A DNA stretch of 64,000 nt. Source: CAYLLN01 sp964384375 (GTDB lineage Bacteria; Planctomycetota; Planctomycetia; Pirellulales; Pirellulaceae). The stretch lies in the NCBI GenBank assembly GCA_964384375.1, contig CAYLLN010000009.1, positions 60,541 through 124,540 of the forward strand. Direction: 5' to 3'. Positions within the stretch are counted from its first letter, which is position 1, and every line of letters starts with the position of its first letter. Positions 33,440-41,173 of the stretch are shown in pieces. Under the pieces are notes generated by a model, which was not told the origin of the DNA, did no database searches, and was given only the letters and a program-made list of their open reading frames with translations. The translations under genes were made by a program, and so were the position numbers.

Positions 33440-35536
33440 ATGTCAAAGCACAAAGTGGAAGACATCCGCAACATTGCGATCTGCGGCCACGGCGGTTCGG
33501 GAAAAACCACGCTGGCCGATAAGTTGCTCGTCAAAACCGGCGCCGTCACTAGCGACCCCAGCGTCGATGCCGGCACCAGCATCTGCGACTTCGATCCGGA
33601 AGAAAAAGCCCACAAACGAACGATCGAAACGAGCGTCATCCACTTCACGCACGGCGGCAAGCGGTTCAACGCGATCGACACGCCCGGCTACGGCGACTTC
33701 ATCGGCCAGACGATCGGGGCCCTGCGAGCGGTCGAAACGGCGGTCATCGTCATCAACGCCCACAGCGGCATCGAAGTGAACACCCGCCGCGTCTTTCAGG
33801 AAGCGGGCAAAGCGGGCATCGGGCGGATGATCGTCATCAACAAGATGGACGAGCACAACATCGACTTCCCGGCCCTGATCGAACGGATTCGCGACACGTT
33901 CGGCAATCAGTGCGTGCTGGTCAATGTGCCGATTGGCCATGGCGGCAGCTTTGCCGGCGTCGTCAGCACGCTCGGCCACGCGGGGAATGCCAGTGGCGCC
34001 CTCATCAATCCCGAAGAGATTCACACGTCGCTCATCGAGTCGATCGTCGAAGTCGATGAAGAGCTGATGATGAAATACTTCGAGGGGGAGGAGCCGACGC
34101 AGGAACAACTCGACGCCCTCATCGTTCAAGCCGTCGCCAAGGGGACGCTCGTCCCGATCGTCTGCTGCTCGGCCAAGCAAGGGGTTGGCCTGACCGAACT
34201 GCTCGACGTCATCATCGAATGCGCTCCCTCGCCGAAAGACGAATGCCGCAAAGGGACGAAGGAGGGGGCCGAAGTCGAAATCAAGGCCGATCCAGCCGGG
34301 CCGCTCGTTGCCCAGGTCTTCAAGACCCGCATCGACCCGTTCGTACAAAAGCTGAGCTTCATCCGCGTCTTTTCCGGCACGATCAAGAAGGACGAGACGA
34401 TTCCGATTGCTCACTCGAAGAAGGGCGTGAAGCTGGGGCCACTGCTTGAGGTGCAGGGGGGCGAAACGAAGTCGGTCGATTCGGCGTCTGCTGGCGATAT
34501 TGTCGCCATCGCCAAGATGGAAGACCTGCACACGGGGACGACGTTCGGCGCGATCGACCTGCCGAAAATTGGCTTCCCCACGCCGATGGTCGGTCTGGCC
34601 GTCACCCCCAAGAGCCGCAACGACGAAGCCAAGCTCTCGACCTCGCTGCACAAGATTCTGGAAGAGGATTCCACATTCAAGCTCGATCGCGATCCGCAGA
34701 CGAAAGAGCTGGTGATGACCGGCATGAGCGAGCTGCACCTACAGATGATCCGCGAGCGTCTGCACCGCCGGGACAAGCTCGATGTGGAGACGAAGCAGCC
34801 GAAAATCCCGTTCCGCGAGACGATTCAGACGACGGCTGAGGGGAGCTACCGCCACAAAAAGCAATCCGGCGGCCGGGGCCAGTTCGGCGAGGTCCACATC
34901 CGGATGTACCCGTTTCCGCGCGGCACGAAGCCGGAGGACTTTTGCACGAAGGATCGCTTTCCGTCGATGAAAGAGTTTCACTACGACGAGCCGCACAATT
35001 TCCTCTGGGTCAACTCGGTCGTCGGCGGAACGATCCCCAGTAACTTCCTCCCGGCGGTCGAGAAGGGATTCAAGGAACGACTGGAGCGAGGTGTCATCGC
35101 CGGGCAGATGGTGCAGGATGTCGCGGTCGAGGTCCATTTCGGCAAGTATCACGACGTGGACAGCTCCGAAGCGGCATTCAAAAAGGCGGGCTCGATGGCG
35201 TTCCGCAACGTCTTTCAGGAGGCCCGCCCAGCCCTGCTCGAACCGATCGTGCGAATGGAGATCACCGTCCCTGAATCGAACGTCGGCGATGTGTACAGCG
35301 ATATGTCGGGGCGCGGCGGCCGCGTGCAGGGGAGCGACTCAGCCGGCGGCGGCTATCAAACGGTCCGCTGCGAAGTCCCCTTGCGCGAAGTGACGACCTA
35401 CGCCCGCACGCTCAGCAGCATGACGGGGGGCCAGGGGAGCTTCACGATGGAATTCGCCCACTACGACGTGATGCCCGGCAACGTGCAGCAGGAAGTGATC
35501 AGCAAGGCGACGCTGCACGAGGAGGAAGAGGAGTAG
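33440..35536 (+). CDS. Elongation factor G-like translational GTPase
   Basis: 698-residue five-domain GTPase. P-loop is G16-H-G-G-S-G-K-T-T24, then D-T-P-G-Y-G-D and N-K-M-D. The H-G-G-S-G-K form and a switch I reading K-R-T-I-E-T-S, instead of R-G-I-T-I, place it with EF-G2-like paralogues rather than canonical FusA. Domains III-V are complete and end in an acidic run (E-E-E-E-E). The start at 33440 follows a leader that itself looks non-coding. It may act in translocation or ribosome recycling under specific conditions; the canonical EF-G must be elsewhere. Confidence 0.9.
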   Translation: MSKHKVEDIRNIAICGHGGSGKTTLADKLLVKTGAVTSDPSVDAGTSICDFDPEEKAHKRTIETSVIHFTHGGKRFNAIDTPGYGDFIGQTIGALRAVETAVIVINAHSGIEVNTRRVFQEAGKAGIGRMIVINKMDEHNIDFPALIERIRDTFGNQCVLVNVPIGHGGSFAGVVSTLGHAGNASGALINPEEIHTSLIESIVEVDEELMMKYFEGEEPTQEQLDALIVQAVAKGTLVPIVCCSAKQGVGLTELLDVIIECAPSPKDECRKGTKEGAEVEIKADPAGPLVAQVFKTRIDPFVQKLSFIRVFSGTIKKDETIPIAHSKKGVKLGPLLEVQGGETKSVDSASAGDIVAIAKMEDLHTGTTFGAIDLPKIGFPTPMVGLAVTPKSRNDEAKLSTSLHKILEEDSTFKLDRDPQTKELVMTGMSELHLQMIRERLHRRDKLDVETKQPKIPFRETIQTTAEGSYRHKKQSGGRGQFGEVHIRMYPFPRGTKPEDFCTKDRFPSMKEFHYDEPHNFLWVNSVVGGTIPSNFLPAVEKGFKERLERGVIAGQMVQDVAVEVHFGKYHDVDSSEAAFKKAGSMAFRNVFQEARPALLEPIVRMEITVPESNVGDVYSDMSGRGGRVQGSDSAGGGYQTVRCEVPLREVTTYARTLSSMTGGQGSFTMEFAHYDVMPGNVQQEVISKATLHEEEEE

Positions 35537-35570
35537 CGCTGGCCGACCAGCGAGCGCTGGGCGATAAAAT

Positions 35571-35600
35571 GGCGAGCGGGAGGCGTGAGCCTCCCGATGA
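35571..35600. repeat. Single unit of the REPIN-type palindrome
   Basis: GGCGAGCGGGAGGCGTGAGC followed by CTCCCGATGA. It is nearly identical to the reverse complement of the second unit at 3956-3985, with only minor differences. Only one unit is clear here; any inverted partner downstream has decayed. Confidence 0.7.
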
Positions 35601-35715
35601 TTCCCATCGCCACCACGCCTCCCATTTCGCCGCGGCGCTCGCACCGCTCTCTTCCTGGCGTGGCATGATCAGCGCCGGCGAGGCAAGTACGGGCTCCGCT
35701 TCTCTTTTCCTTGTT

Positions 35716-36303
35716 ATGACGTATTACGCATTATTCGACCGTTGCGAGAGACAGGTGTTTCGCATCGACACGCGGATTTATCTTGCTGAATTGCCGCGAG
35801 ATCGCAACGACGGAGAGTGTGTTGCTGCCGTCATTGGGAAGAACCCCGGCTCCGCAACGTGGACCCGATTGGGAGATTGGTGCACCCTCGAACTTGAAGG
35901 CGACAAGATGTTGCCCTACATTCGCGGTCGCTTTATCGAAGCGTATCGGCGAGCCCAAAAGCCTATCCCTAAGAATGCCTATGTTCGAGTCTGGAACTTG
36001 TTCTACCTCTGTAACGAGAACCTTGCTGCCGCATGCAGTTCCTTCGCCGATATCGAATCACCGCTCATTTGCGATTCTGAAACGCATCGCCCACCGATCA
36101 CTTGGTTTGTATGGGGTGGGTCTGATGACCGCTTGAACGGCCTCAAGCAGCGATTTCAGAATCGGAAATTCCGGAATTCATTTTTCTTCGATAAACGCAA
36201 GAAACGTATCATCGCTGGCGTTCCTGATTCGAGCGACTTCGCGAAGCATACACAGGGACTTCCCAAAGATCCCATCGAGCGACACCTTGCCACGCTCTTG
36301 TAA
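35716..36303 (+). CDS. DUF1643-like protein
   Basis: 195 residues. The pattern V-I-G-K-N-P-G-S-A-T, later V-R-V-W-N-L-F-Y-L-C-N, and I-T-W-F-V-W-G-G matches the DUF1643 layout (N-P-S/G-x-A, N-L-F, and W-G elements), though divergent. DUF1643 members are uncharacterised and often sit near mobile DNA. Coding sequence is less GC-rich than neighbours, and a 720-base gene-free region with many palindromes follows, consistent with an insertion. The start at 35716 follows a palindrome-bearing spacer. Confidence 0.6.
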   Translation: MTYYALFDRCERQVFRIDTRIYLAELPRDRNDGECVAAVIGKNPGSATWTRLGDWCTLELEGDKMLPYIRGRFIEAYRRAQKPIPKNAYVRVWNLFYLCNENLAAACSSFADIESPLICDSETHRPPITWFVWGGSDDRLNGLKQRFQNRKFRNSFFFDKRKKRIIAGVPDSSDFAKHTQGLPKDPIERHLATLL

Positions 36304-36412
36304 TAGTTTGCCTCTTTCGTCGCGGCGGATCAGATAAGCGGAGCCCGTACTTTTCCTCTGAATCGCGCGGTTACCACAGCGCGAGCGCGGTGCAAGTACT
36401 GCGGCGAAATGG

Positions 36413-36441
36413 GTACGTCCCGCCTGGCCGGCGGGACGTAC
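36413..36441. repeat. Perfect hairpin palindrome (GTCCCGCC/GGCGGGAC family)
   Basis: Arms of twelve bases (GTACGTCCCGCC and GGCGGGACGTAC) flank a five-base loop TGGCC. Related hairpins with different but still complementary stems are at 36974-36994, 49495-49515 and 49550-49570. Confidence 0.75.
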
Positions 36442-36444
36442 TTC

Positions 36445-36523
36445 AAAGCCCTGACCATTGGTCAGGGTGCGCTGCCAGTGAATACGCCATGGCCGATCAC
36501 CCCGACCCCTGGTCGGGGCTTTG
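36445..36523. repeat. Inverted pair of GACCANTGGTC palindromes
   Basis: Unit AAAGCCCTGACCATTGGTCA plus GGGTGC at 36445-36470 faces CACCCCGACCCCTGGTCGGG plus GCTTTG at 36499-36523. Related units are at 48741-48847. Confidence 0.7.
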
Positions 36524-36973
36524 TTGGAACTTGACCCACGAATCGTTCCGCCGGGTCGGCGAGACCGATATGTAGGCGCAAGATTTGCAGTATTTGTTCA
36601 GTTTTAAGTGGCAAACTGTCACTTTGGCAGTGGCAGCTTTGTATCATTCCGATTGACGGAGCACTTCGCGTGAGGGGATTCGATACGAGGTTACCAGGAA
36701 AGGCCGTTTTTGCCTTTTTTGGAAACTGGTGAACGCCACACGCCAAACTCGAGTTGGCGGAAGTGGATGGTAGAACGCGACTTGCGCGAAGTCGATTTTC
36801 GACGGGAATGAGCGCAGGTTACCACGAATCGCGAAACCGCGGTAACCACACGTAACTTCAGTTACCGCTTTGACTTAGGCGACAAGTTGGGCCAAAAATG
36901 GCTTCCAGGCGTGGTAACCTGAAGTCACTCGCGGGGAGCGATGGCGATTGTCAAAGTGGCAGTCGGATTCCTG

Positions 36974-37020
36974 GTCCCGCCGGGCCGGCGGGACGTACAA
37001 CACGGCACACGGAGTGTGCC
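36974..37020. repeat. Two adjacent hairpin palindromes
   Basis: GTCCCGCC-GGGCC-GGCGGGAC at 36974-36994 is followed nine bases later by GGCACAC-GGA-GTGTGCC at 37004-37020, just before the end of the convergent MORN-type gene. Confidence 0.65.
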
Positions 37021-37026
37021 TACTAC

Positions 37027-38382
37027 TTACCGCAGTTCCACCGGCTCTTCGGCCAAGCGGACCTTTGCTTCGCGGTCTTCGCTCTCGGCTTCGGGCGTCG
37101 GGCCGACGAGCGGGCCCGTGTTGCCCAGCTCGTTCTTGTAGGCGAGCTTGCCGGTCGCCTTCCACCACTGCCAGAGGCCGGCCGGTGCGCCATCGCGGTA
37201 GCCGCCAGCAATCGACTTGAGGCCGTTCTCATGCCACCAGATCCAGTCGCCGTCGGGTCGGCCATCGACATAGCTGCCGTCCATCTGCTTCTGGCCGTTA
37301 GCGTACCAGTATTGGAACTTTCCGACGGGCTGGTCGTAGCGGAACTCCCCTTGGCGGGCGATCTGGCCGTTCTCGTGCCAGGCGAGGAACGGGCCGTGCT
37401 TTTCGTCCTGGCCGCGAGCCTCGAACACGGCGAGCGTGAGCTTGTCCCAGTTGTCGGCGGTCTTGATGACGAGGGCCGCGTGCAGGAAGGTCGCCTCGGT
37501 TTTCTTCAGGAGCTGGGCCGCGTCGTGATACTCGATCTTCGGAGCGAGCTTGCGGCCACTTTCGTAGGTTTCCTTCGCGATCAATTGCCCGTCGCTGCTG
37601 TGCTGCTTCAGTTCGCCGTTGGCCCGGCCGTGATCGTACTGGGCCTCGAGCATCGTCTGGCCGGAGGGATAGAACCAGGTCGCCGCGCCGTGCCGCTCCC
37701 CTTCGACGAACTCGATCTCGTGGATCTTCCGCTGCTGGGCGTCGGTCACGGTCCATTTGCCGTGCAGCTGCCCCTTGGCAAAGGTCGCCTGCGAGACGAA
37801 TGGGGGCGTGAACGTGTTGTAGGGGACCGTGATGAGCAGCGGTGCGTCGTCGCCGCGATAGAGCCGCCGCCAGATCCCTTCCTTGCGGCTTTCGACGAAG
37901 CGTCCCTCGGCGATGAGGCGGCCGGTCTGATCGAACTGCCGCCAGAGGCCGTGCGGAATGTAGTTGCCGTCGGCGTCCTGGGTCACTTCGCGTTCGACGC
38001 GGATGACGCCGTTGGGATAGCGCTCCTGCACGACTTCGATCTTCGGCCCGTCCGCAGCGGCTTCGTTTTCGGCGGCATCTTGCGGAGTGATGTCATCGCC
38101 GGCCCCTTCCTGCAGCGGTTTGGCGGCGACGTTGATTTGCTCGGCTGGATTCACCTGATCGGCAGAGTCGTCGTCGGTGACGGTCGCTTCGGCCGGCGCC
38201 TTCTCGGCAGCGGGCGAATCCTTTGCCGGTGTCGGTTCGGTCGGCAGCGACTCGGCAGGAATCGGCTCCGCGACGATCGGCTTGGCCAGCTCGACAACCG
38301 GCAGCGGCACTTGCGCGAAGCATGTTCCGCCAGCGAGAAGAGCAGCCAGCGCGGCGGACAATCGGGGGAAAGCGACTTTCAT
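37027..38382 (-). CDS. Exported MORN-repeat protein (YwqK antitoxin-like family)
   Basis: 451 residues. A Sec signal (M-K-V-A-F-P-R-L-S-A-A-L-A-A-L-L-A) is followed by a long Ala/Pro/Glu-rich region to about residue 115. From there MORN_2-type repeats recur: Y-P-N-G-V-I-R, F-Y-P-S-G-Q-T-M-L-E, W-H-E-N-G-Q-I-A-R-Q-G-E-F, W-Y-A-N-G-Q-K-Q-M-D-G and W-H-E-N-G-L-K-S. The repeats resemble those annotated as YwqK-type antitoxins, but in planctomycetes they are often just extracellular or periplasmic repeat proteins. No partner toxin gene is adjacent. Start at 38382 is set by the signal peptide. Confidence 0.8.
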   Translation of the reverse strand: MKVAFPRLSAALAALLAGGTCFAQVPLPVVELAKPIVAEPIPAESLPTEPTPAKDSPAAEKAPAEATVTDDDSADQVNPAEQINVAAKPLQEGAGDDITPQDAAENEAAADGPKIEVVQERYPNGVIRVEREVTQDADGNYIPHGLWRQFDQTGRLIAEGRFVESRKEGIWRRLYRGDDAPLLITVPYNTFTPPFVSQATFAKGQLHGKWTVTDAQQRKIHEIEFVEGERHGAATWFYPSGQTMLEAQYDHGRANGELKQHSSDGQLIAKETYESGRKLAPKIEYHDAAQLLKKTEATFLHAALVIKTADNWDKLTLAVFEARGQDEKHGPFLAWHENGQIARQGEFRYDQPVGKFQYWYANGQKQMDGSYVDGRPDGDWIWWHENGLKSIAGGYRDGAPAGLWQWWKATGKLAYKNELGNTGPLVGPTPEAESEDREAKVRLAEEPVELR

Positions 38383-38764
38383 CACGCACTCCTTTGCGAT
38401 CGAGCGGCAGCCTCGCCGAAGCGTGCGGCCTCTAACCGGAAATCCCTTCCGGCAACGCGAAACGTGGCGGCGATTCAGGTTCCGCCGGCTGGGCGGGACC
38501 AACAGGTACGTCGCACTTGGGGAGAAGTCGTGGAGGCGGTGCTGGTGCTACGTGCCTAACAATCGTTTTCGTCGTCAGGCGAAGAAAGTTGCAACATCTC
38601 GCCAGTAACCGCCAGATGCGGAGCAATGAACAGAATCGCTACGGCCCGCAAGGTTTCGCTGGAAGGAGCAGCTTCGCGTGCTAGCAGCGGCGGGGCGACA
38701 ACACGATCGCCCCCAAAGAGCTCGGTGCAAGCACCGCGGCGAAATAAGAATCGCGAGAGGAGCT
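38383..38764. other. Gene-free spacer of 382 bases
   Basis: Lies between two same-strand genes (a 108-residue protein and the MORN-type gene). A degenerate hairpin (C-C-G-C-C-G-G-C-T-G-G-G-C-G-G-G) is near 38480. A possible short minus-strand frame ending around 38556 has no recognisable features and is not annotated. Confidence 0.4.
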
Positions 38765-39091
38765 TCACCAACCCATGACCATGTTCGACTCGATCACTTT
38801 GCGGGCGATGTCCAGGTCGCTCCCCGTCTCGTGCATGTACAGGCGGATCGCGTGGACTTTGTCGCCGTGGGCCTTGCTCAGGCAGTCGCGGGCGGTCGAG
38901 CACGGATCGACCCGCTTATCGACCAGGCCGAGGGCCCCCTTGCTGATCACCCAGGTGTCGCGCGGCCGCTTCGTCAGGCGGATCACTTTGTCGTGCGGGT
39001 ACGCCTCGCGGACGACGTGGCCGGCAGCCGTCTCGTCGCCTGCCCAGGTGATGATGATGTGCGAATCGGTTTCAACCTCGAACAGCGGCAT
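38765..39091 (-). CDS. Conserved-looking hypothetical protein, 108 residues
   Basis: A small soluble protein starting M-P-L-F-E-V-E-T-D-S-H-I-I-I-T-W-A-G, with AAGGAG six bases upstream, a strong ribosome-binding site. It has a regular strand-helix pattern and contains two cysteines (D-P-C-S-T-A-R-D-C-L) near residue 65. No transmembrane segment or signal. I do not recognise the family; the strong Shine-Dalgarno and codon use support a real gene. Confidence 0.65.
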   Translation of the reverse strand: MPLFEVETDSHIIITWAGDETAAGHVVREAYPHDKVIRLTKRPRDTWVISKGALGLVDKRVDPCSTARDCLSKAHGDKVHAIRLYMHETGSDLDIARKVIESNMVMGW

Positions 39092-39324
39092 GGCAAACTC
39101 CTTCCCTCGCAAGAATGACGAGCCAACAAGCGGACAAGGGTGGGCGGTCGGCGTGGCACTCCCTAATTCTACCACACCCGTAATAGGAGCCGGCAATTCC
39201 CGGCAGCCCTTGCTCCGATGCCCGCCAGCATGGCGCAGCCGTTAAGATTTGACAAGTGGTTTTGCGGGCGATTCGGGGCCGGAATTCACCGATCAAGGGT
39301 GCGGCAAACGGCGGAGATTCGAAC

Positions 39325-39792
39325 ATGTTCCAGTACAATCTGAGAACGCTCATGCTCGTGATGCTGGGCGTGTGCATCTTCACCTGGCTGTTCTTCGTGC
39401 TGCCTGGGGAGATTGGGTTCCTCTTTCTCCTTTGCAGCATGTTGATTGTTCCGAGCGCCGTGATCGCGGGCATCCTGTACTTCCGCGGCTACCCGCAGGC
39501 GTTCGCGATCGGCTGTGTGCCGCCGCTGTTGCTGCTCGGTTTGTTCGTGCTGGCCGAGGGGCCGCGGATGTTTCGCTTTGGAGGGGACGATCTCGAAGAG
39601 AAACTGGCCGTAGTGGTCTGCCTGGCGGTGGTGCTGGCGGCCGGGGCGACTTCGGCCGGCGTGCGCTGGCTCGCGGTCTGGTCGCGACAGCCGCAGATCG
39701 AGTCGAAGACATTTCCCGGGTTGTCACGCGAGCGGCCGAGCCCGACAAGCGCTGATGGAATCTCGTACAAGGGGCTGAACGCGGAACTTTGA
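39325..39792 (+). CDS. Small multi-helix membrane protein
   Basis: 155 residues. The start F-Q-Y-N-L-R-T-L-M-L-V-M-L-G-V-C is the classic planctomycete 'x-Y-x-L-R-T-L-L' entry to a membrane helix. Further hydrophobic segments lie at about 30-47, 56-75 and 92-112. The C-terminal 30 residues are polar. Function unknown. Start at 39325 chosen because the longer frame upstream lacks such character. Confidence 0.62.
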   Translation: MFQYNLRTLMLVMLGVCIFTWLFFVLPGEIGFLFLLCSMLIVPSAVIAGILYFRGYPQAFAIGCVPPLLLLGLFVLAEGPRMFRFGGDDLEEKLAVVVCLAVVLAAGATSAGVRWLAVWSRQPQIESKTFPGLSRERPSPTSADGISYKGLNAEL

Positions 39793-39812
39793 TCCCATTG
39801 GGTTCATCTCAC

Positions 39813-39834
39813 AGAGCTGACGCTCCCCGCTCGT
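39813..39834. repeat. Degenerate half-unit of the REPIN-type palindrome
   Basis: G-A-G-C-T-G-A-C-G-C-T-C-C-C-C-G-C-T-C-G resembles the reverse-complement half of the family seen at 21894-21922, with arms G-A-G-C / G-C-T-C. It lies in the 82-base spacer before the flavoprotein gene. Confidence 0.5.
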
Positions 39835-39874
39835 CTGCTGACTCCTGTCCCCTATCTCCTGACTCCTGGTCCCA

Positions 39875-41092
39875 ATGGCCATCGATACTCCTGCGAAAGT
39901 CGCTGTCCTTGGCGCTGGACCTATCGGCCTGGAAGCGGCACTCTACGCGCGGTTTCTGGGCTACGACGTAGTGATCTTTGAGCAGGGTGAAGTCGCGGAG
40001 CACGTGTGCCAGTGGGGCTACATCCGCATGTTCGCTCCATTCGGCCGGTGCCGCTCGCCGCTGGGATTGGCCGCCATCGAAGCGCAGGACGAGAACTATC
40101 GACCGCCGGCAGACGACGACTTACTCACGGGACGAGAATGGACCGAGCGCTATCTCTTGCCGCTCTCGCAGACGGATTTGCTCGCCGATCACTTGCGAAC
40201 GCAGACGACGGTGCTCGCCGTCGGCAAAGAAGAAATGCTCAAGGGTGACATGCCGGGGCACGAGGACCGGGGTGACTGGTCGTTTCGGATTCTCGTGCGC
40301 GACGCTGATGGCAGCGAGCATGTGGAACTTGCCGACGCAGTGCTCGACTGCACGGGGGTGTTTGGTCAGTCCAATTGGCTGGGCGAAGGTGGAGTGCCGG
40401 CCGTCGGTGAACGAGCCTTGCGCGAGCGGATCGAGTATCGCCTGCCCGATATTCTTGGCAAGGACCGGGAACACTATGCCGGTAGGCATACGCTGCTGAT
40501 CGGCGCAGGCCACAGTGCGGCGACGAATGCGGTGGCTCTGGCGTCGCTGTTGGAGCAAGTACCTGGTACGCGATTGACATGGATCACGCGCCGCGAAGGA
40601 CCGGCCGGAGCGACCGGACCACTTGCTGAAAACGAAGCCGATCCGTTGCTGGAACGTGCGAAGTTGGTTCGAGCTGCCAACTCACTTGTAGGAGAGTCCA
40701 AGGCTGTCACTTGCCTGCCCGCAACCGTCGTGCATCGCATCGCGACAACGCAGTCGGGCGGCTTCGAAGTCGGACTGGCCGGCCGTCATGCCGGCACGCT
40801 GCAGGTGAACGAGATCATCGCCAATGTCGGTTTTCGGCCCGACACGAGCCTGTTTACCGAACTGCAGATTCGCGAGTGTTCCGCAACCCAAGGTTTTCTG
40901 AATCCGGATGCGAGTGGACCCGAGCGACTGATGCAGCCGGAGGCGAACTATTACATCCTCGGTGCGAAGAGCTTTGGCCGCCGATCCGGCTTTCAATTTG
41001 CCGAAGGGCTGACTCAGATTCGCGATGCGTTCACGATCATCGGCGATCGGGCCACACTCAACCTGTACACCAACGTTAAGCTGCCGCGATGA
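39875..41092 (+). CDS. FAD/NAD(P)-binding oxidoreductase
   Basis: 405 residues with two dinucleotide-binding folds: V-L-G-A-G-P-I-G-L-E-A-A-L near residue 10 (FAD) and L-L-I-G-A-G-H-S-A-A-T-N-A near residue 208 (NAD(P)). A V-G-F-R-P-D-T-S-L late strand matches class B flavoprotein monooxygenase-like enzymes. No signal peptide. The substrate is unknown; flanking genes give no pathway hint. Confidence 0.8.
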   Translation: MAIDTPAKVAVLGAGPIGLEAALYARFLGYDVVIFEQGEVAEHVCQWGYIRMFAPFGRCRSPLGLAAIEAQDENYRPPADDDLLTGREWTERYLLPLSQTDLLADHLRTQTTVLAVGKEEMLKGDMPGHEDRGDWSFRILVRDADGSEHVELADAVLDCTGVFGQSNWLGEGGVPAVGERALRERIEYRLPDILGKDREHYAGRHTLLIGAGHSAATNAVALASLLEQVPGTRLTWITRREGPAGATGPLAENEADPLLERAKLVRAANSLVGESKAVTCLPATVVHRIATTQSGGFEVGLAGRHAGTLQVNEIIANVGFRPDTSLFTELQIRECSATQGFLNPDASGPERLMQPEANYYILGAKSFGRRSGFQFAEGLTQIRDAFTIIGDRATLNLYTNVKLPR

Positions 41093-41107
41093 GGGTTCGT
41101 TTGTCGC

Positions 41108-41147
41108 CGTTCGCTCCGCGAACGGGCGTTCTTTCGCGGAGCGAAAG
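41108..41147. repeat. Two tandem hairpins between convergent genes
   Basis: CGTTCGC-TCC-GCGAACG at 41108-41124 and CTTTCGC-GGA-GCGAAAG at 41131-41147 are perfect seven-base stems with three-base loops. They lie between the flavoprotein gene and the convergent 904-residue gene and could end both transcripts. The loops TCC and GGA are complementary to each other. Confidence 0.6.
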
Positions 41148-41173
41148 ACGACATTAAAAGCTGACTCTCAGCC

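Larger units (their letters stand above)
36304..37026. other. 720-base gene-free region rich in palindromes
   Basis: No credible gene. It contains a perfect 12-base-arm hairpin (36413-36441), an inverted pair of GACCANTGGTC-type units (36445-36470 and 36499-36523), another hairpin of the first type (36974-36994), and GGCACAC/GTGTGCC (37004-37020). The middle (about 36560-36900) is AT-richer and includes several direct and inverted G-G-T-T-A-C-C words. Confidence 0.6.

Noticed and set aside
36600..36660. Sigma-54-type promoter (TTGGCA...TTTG)
   Set aside because: The spacing between the GG and GC elements is about 10 rather than 12 bases, and there is no gene directly downstream.
36898..38559. 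553-residue plus-strand open frame
   Set aside because: Antisense to the MORN-repeat gene, whose repeats are unmistakable.
38556..38765. Short minus-strand frame in the 38.4-38.8 kb spacer
   Set aside because: No start with a ribosome-binding site, no domain, and composition like non-coding spacer.
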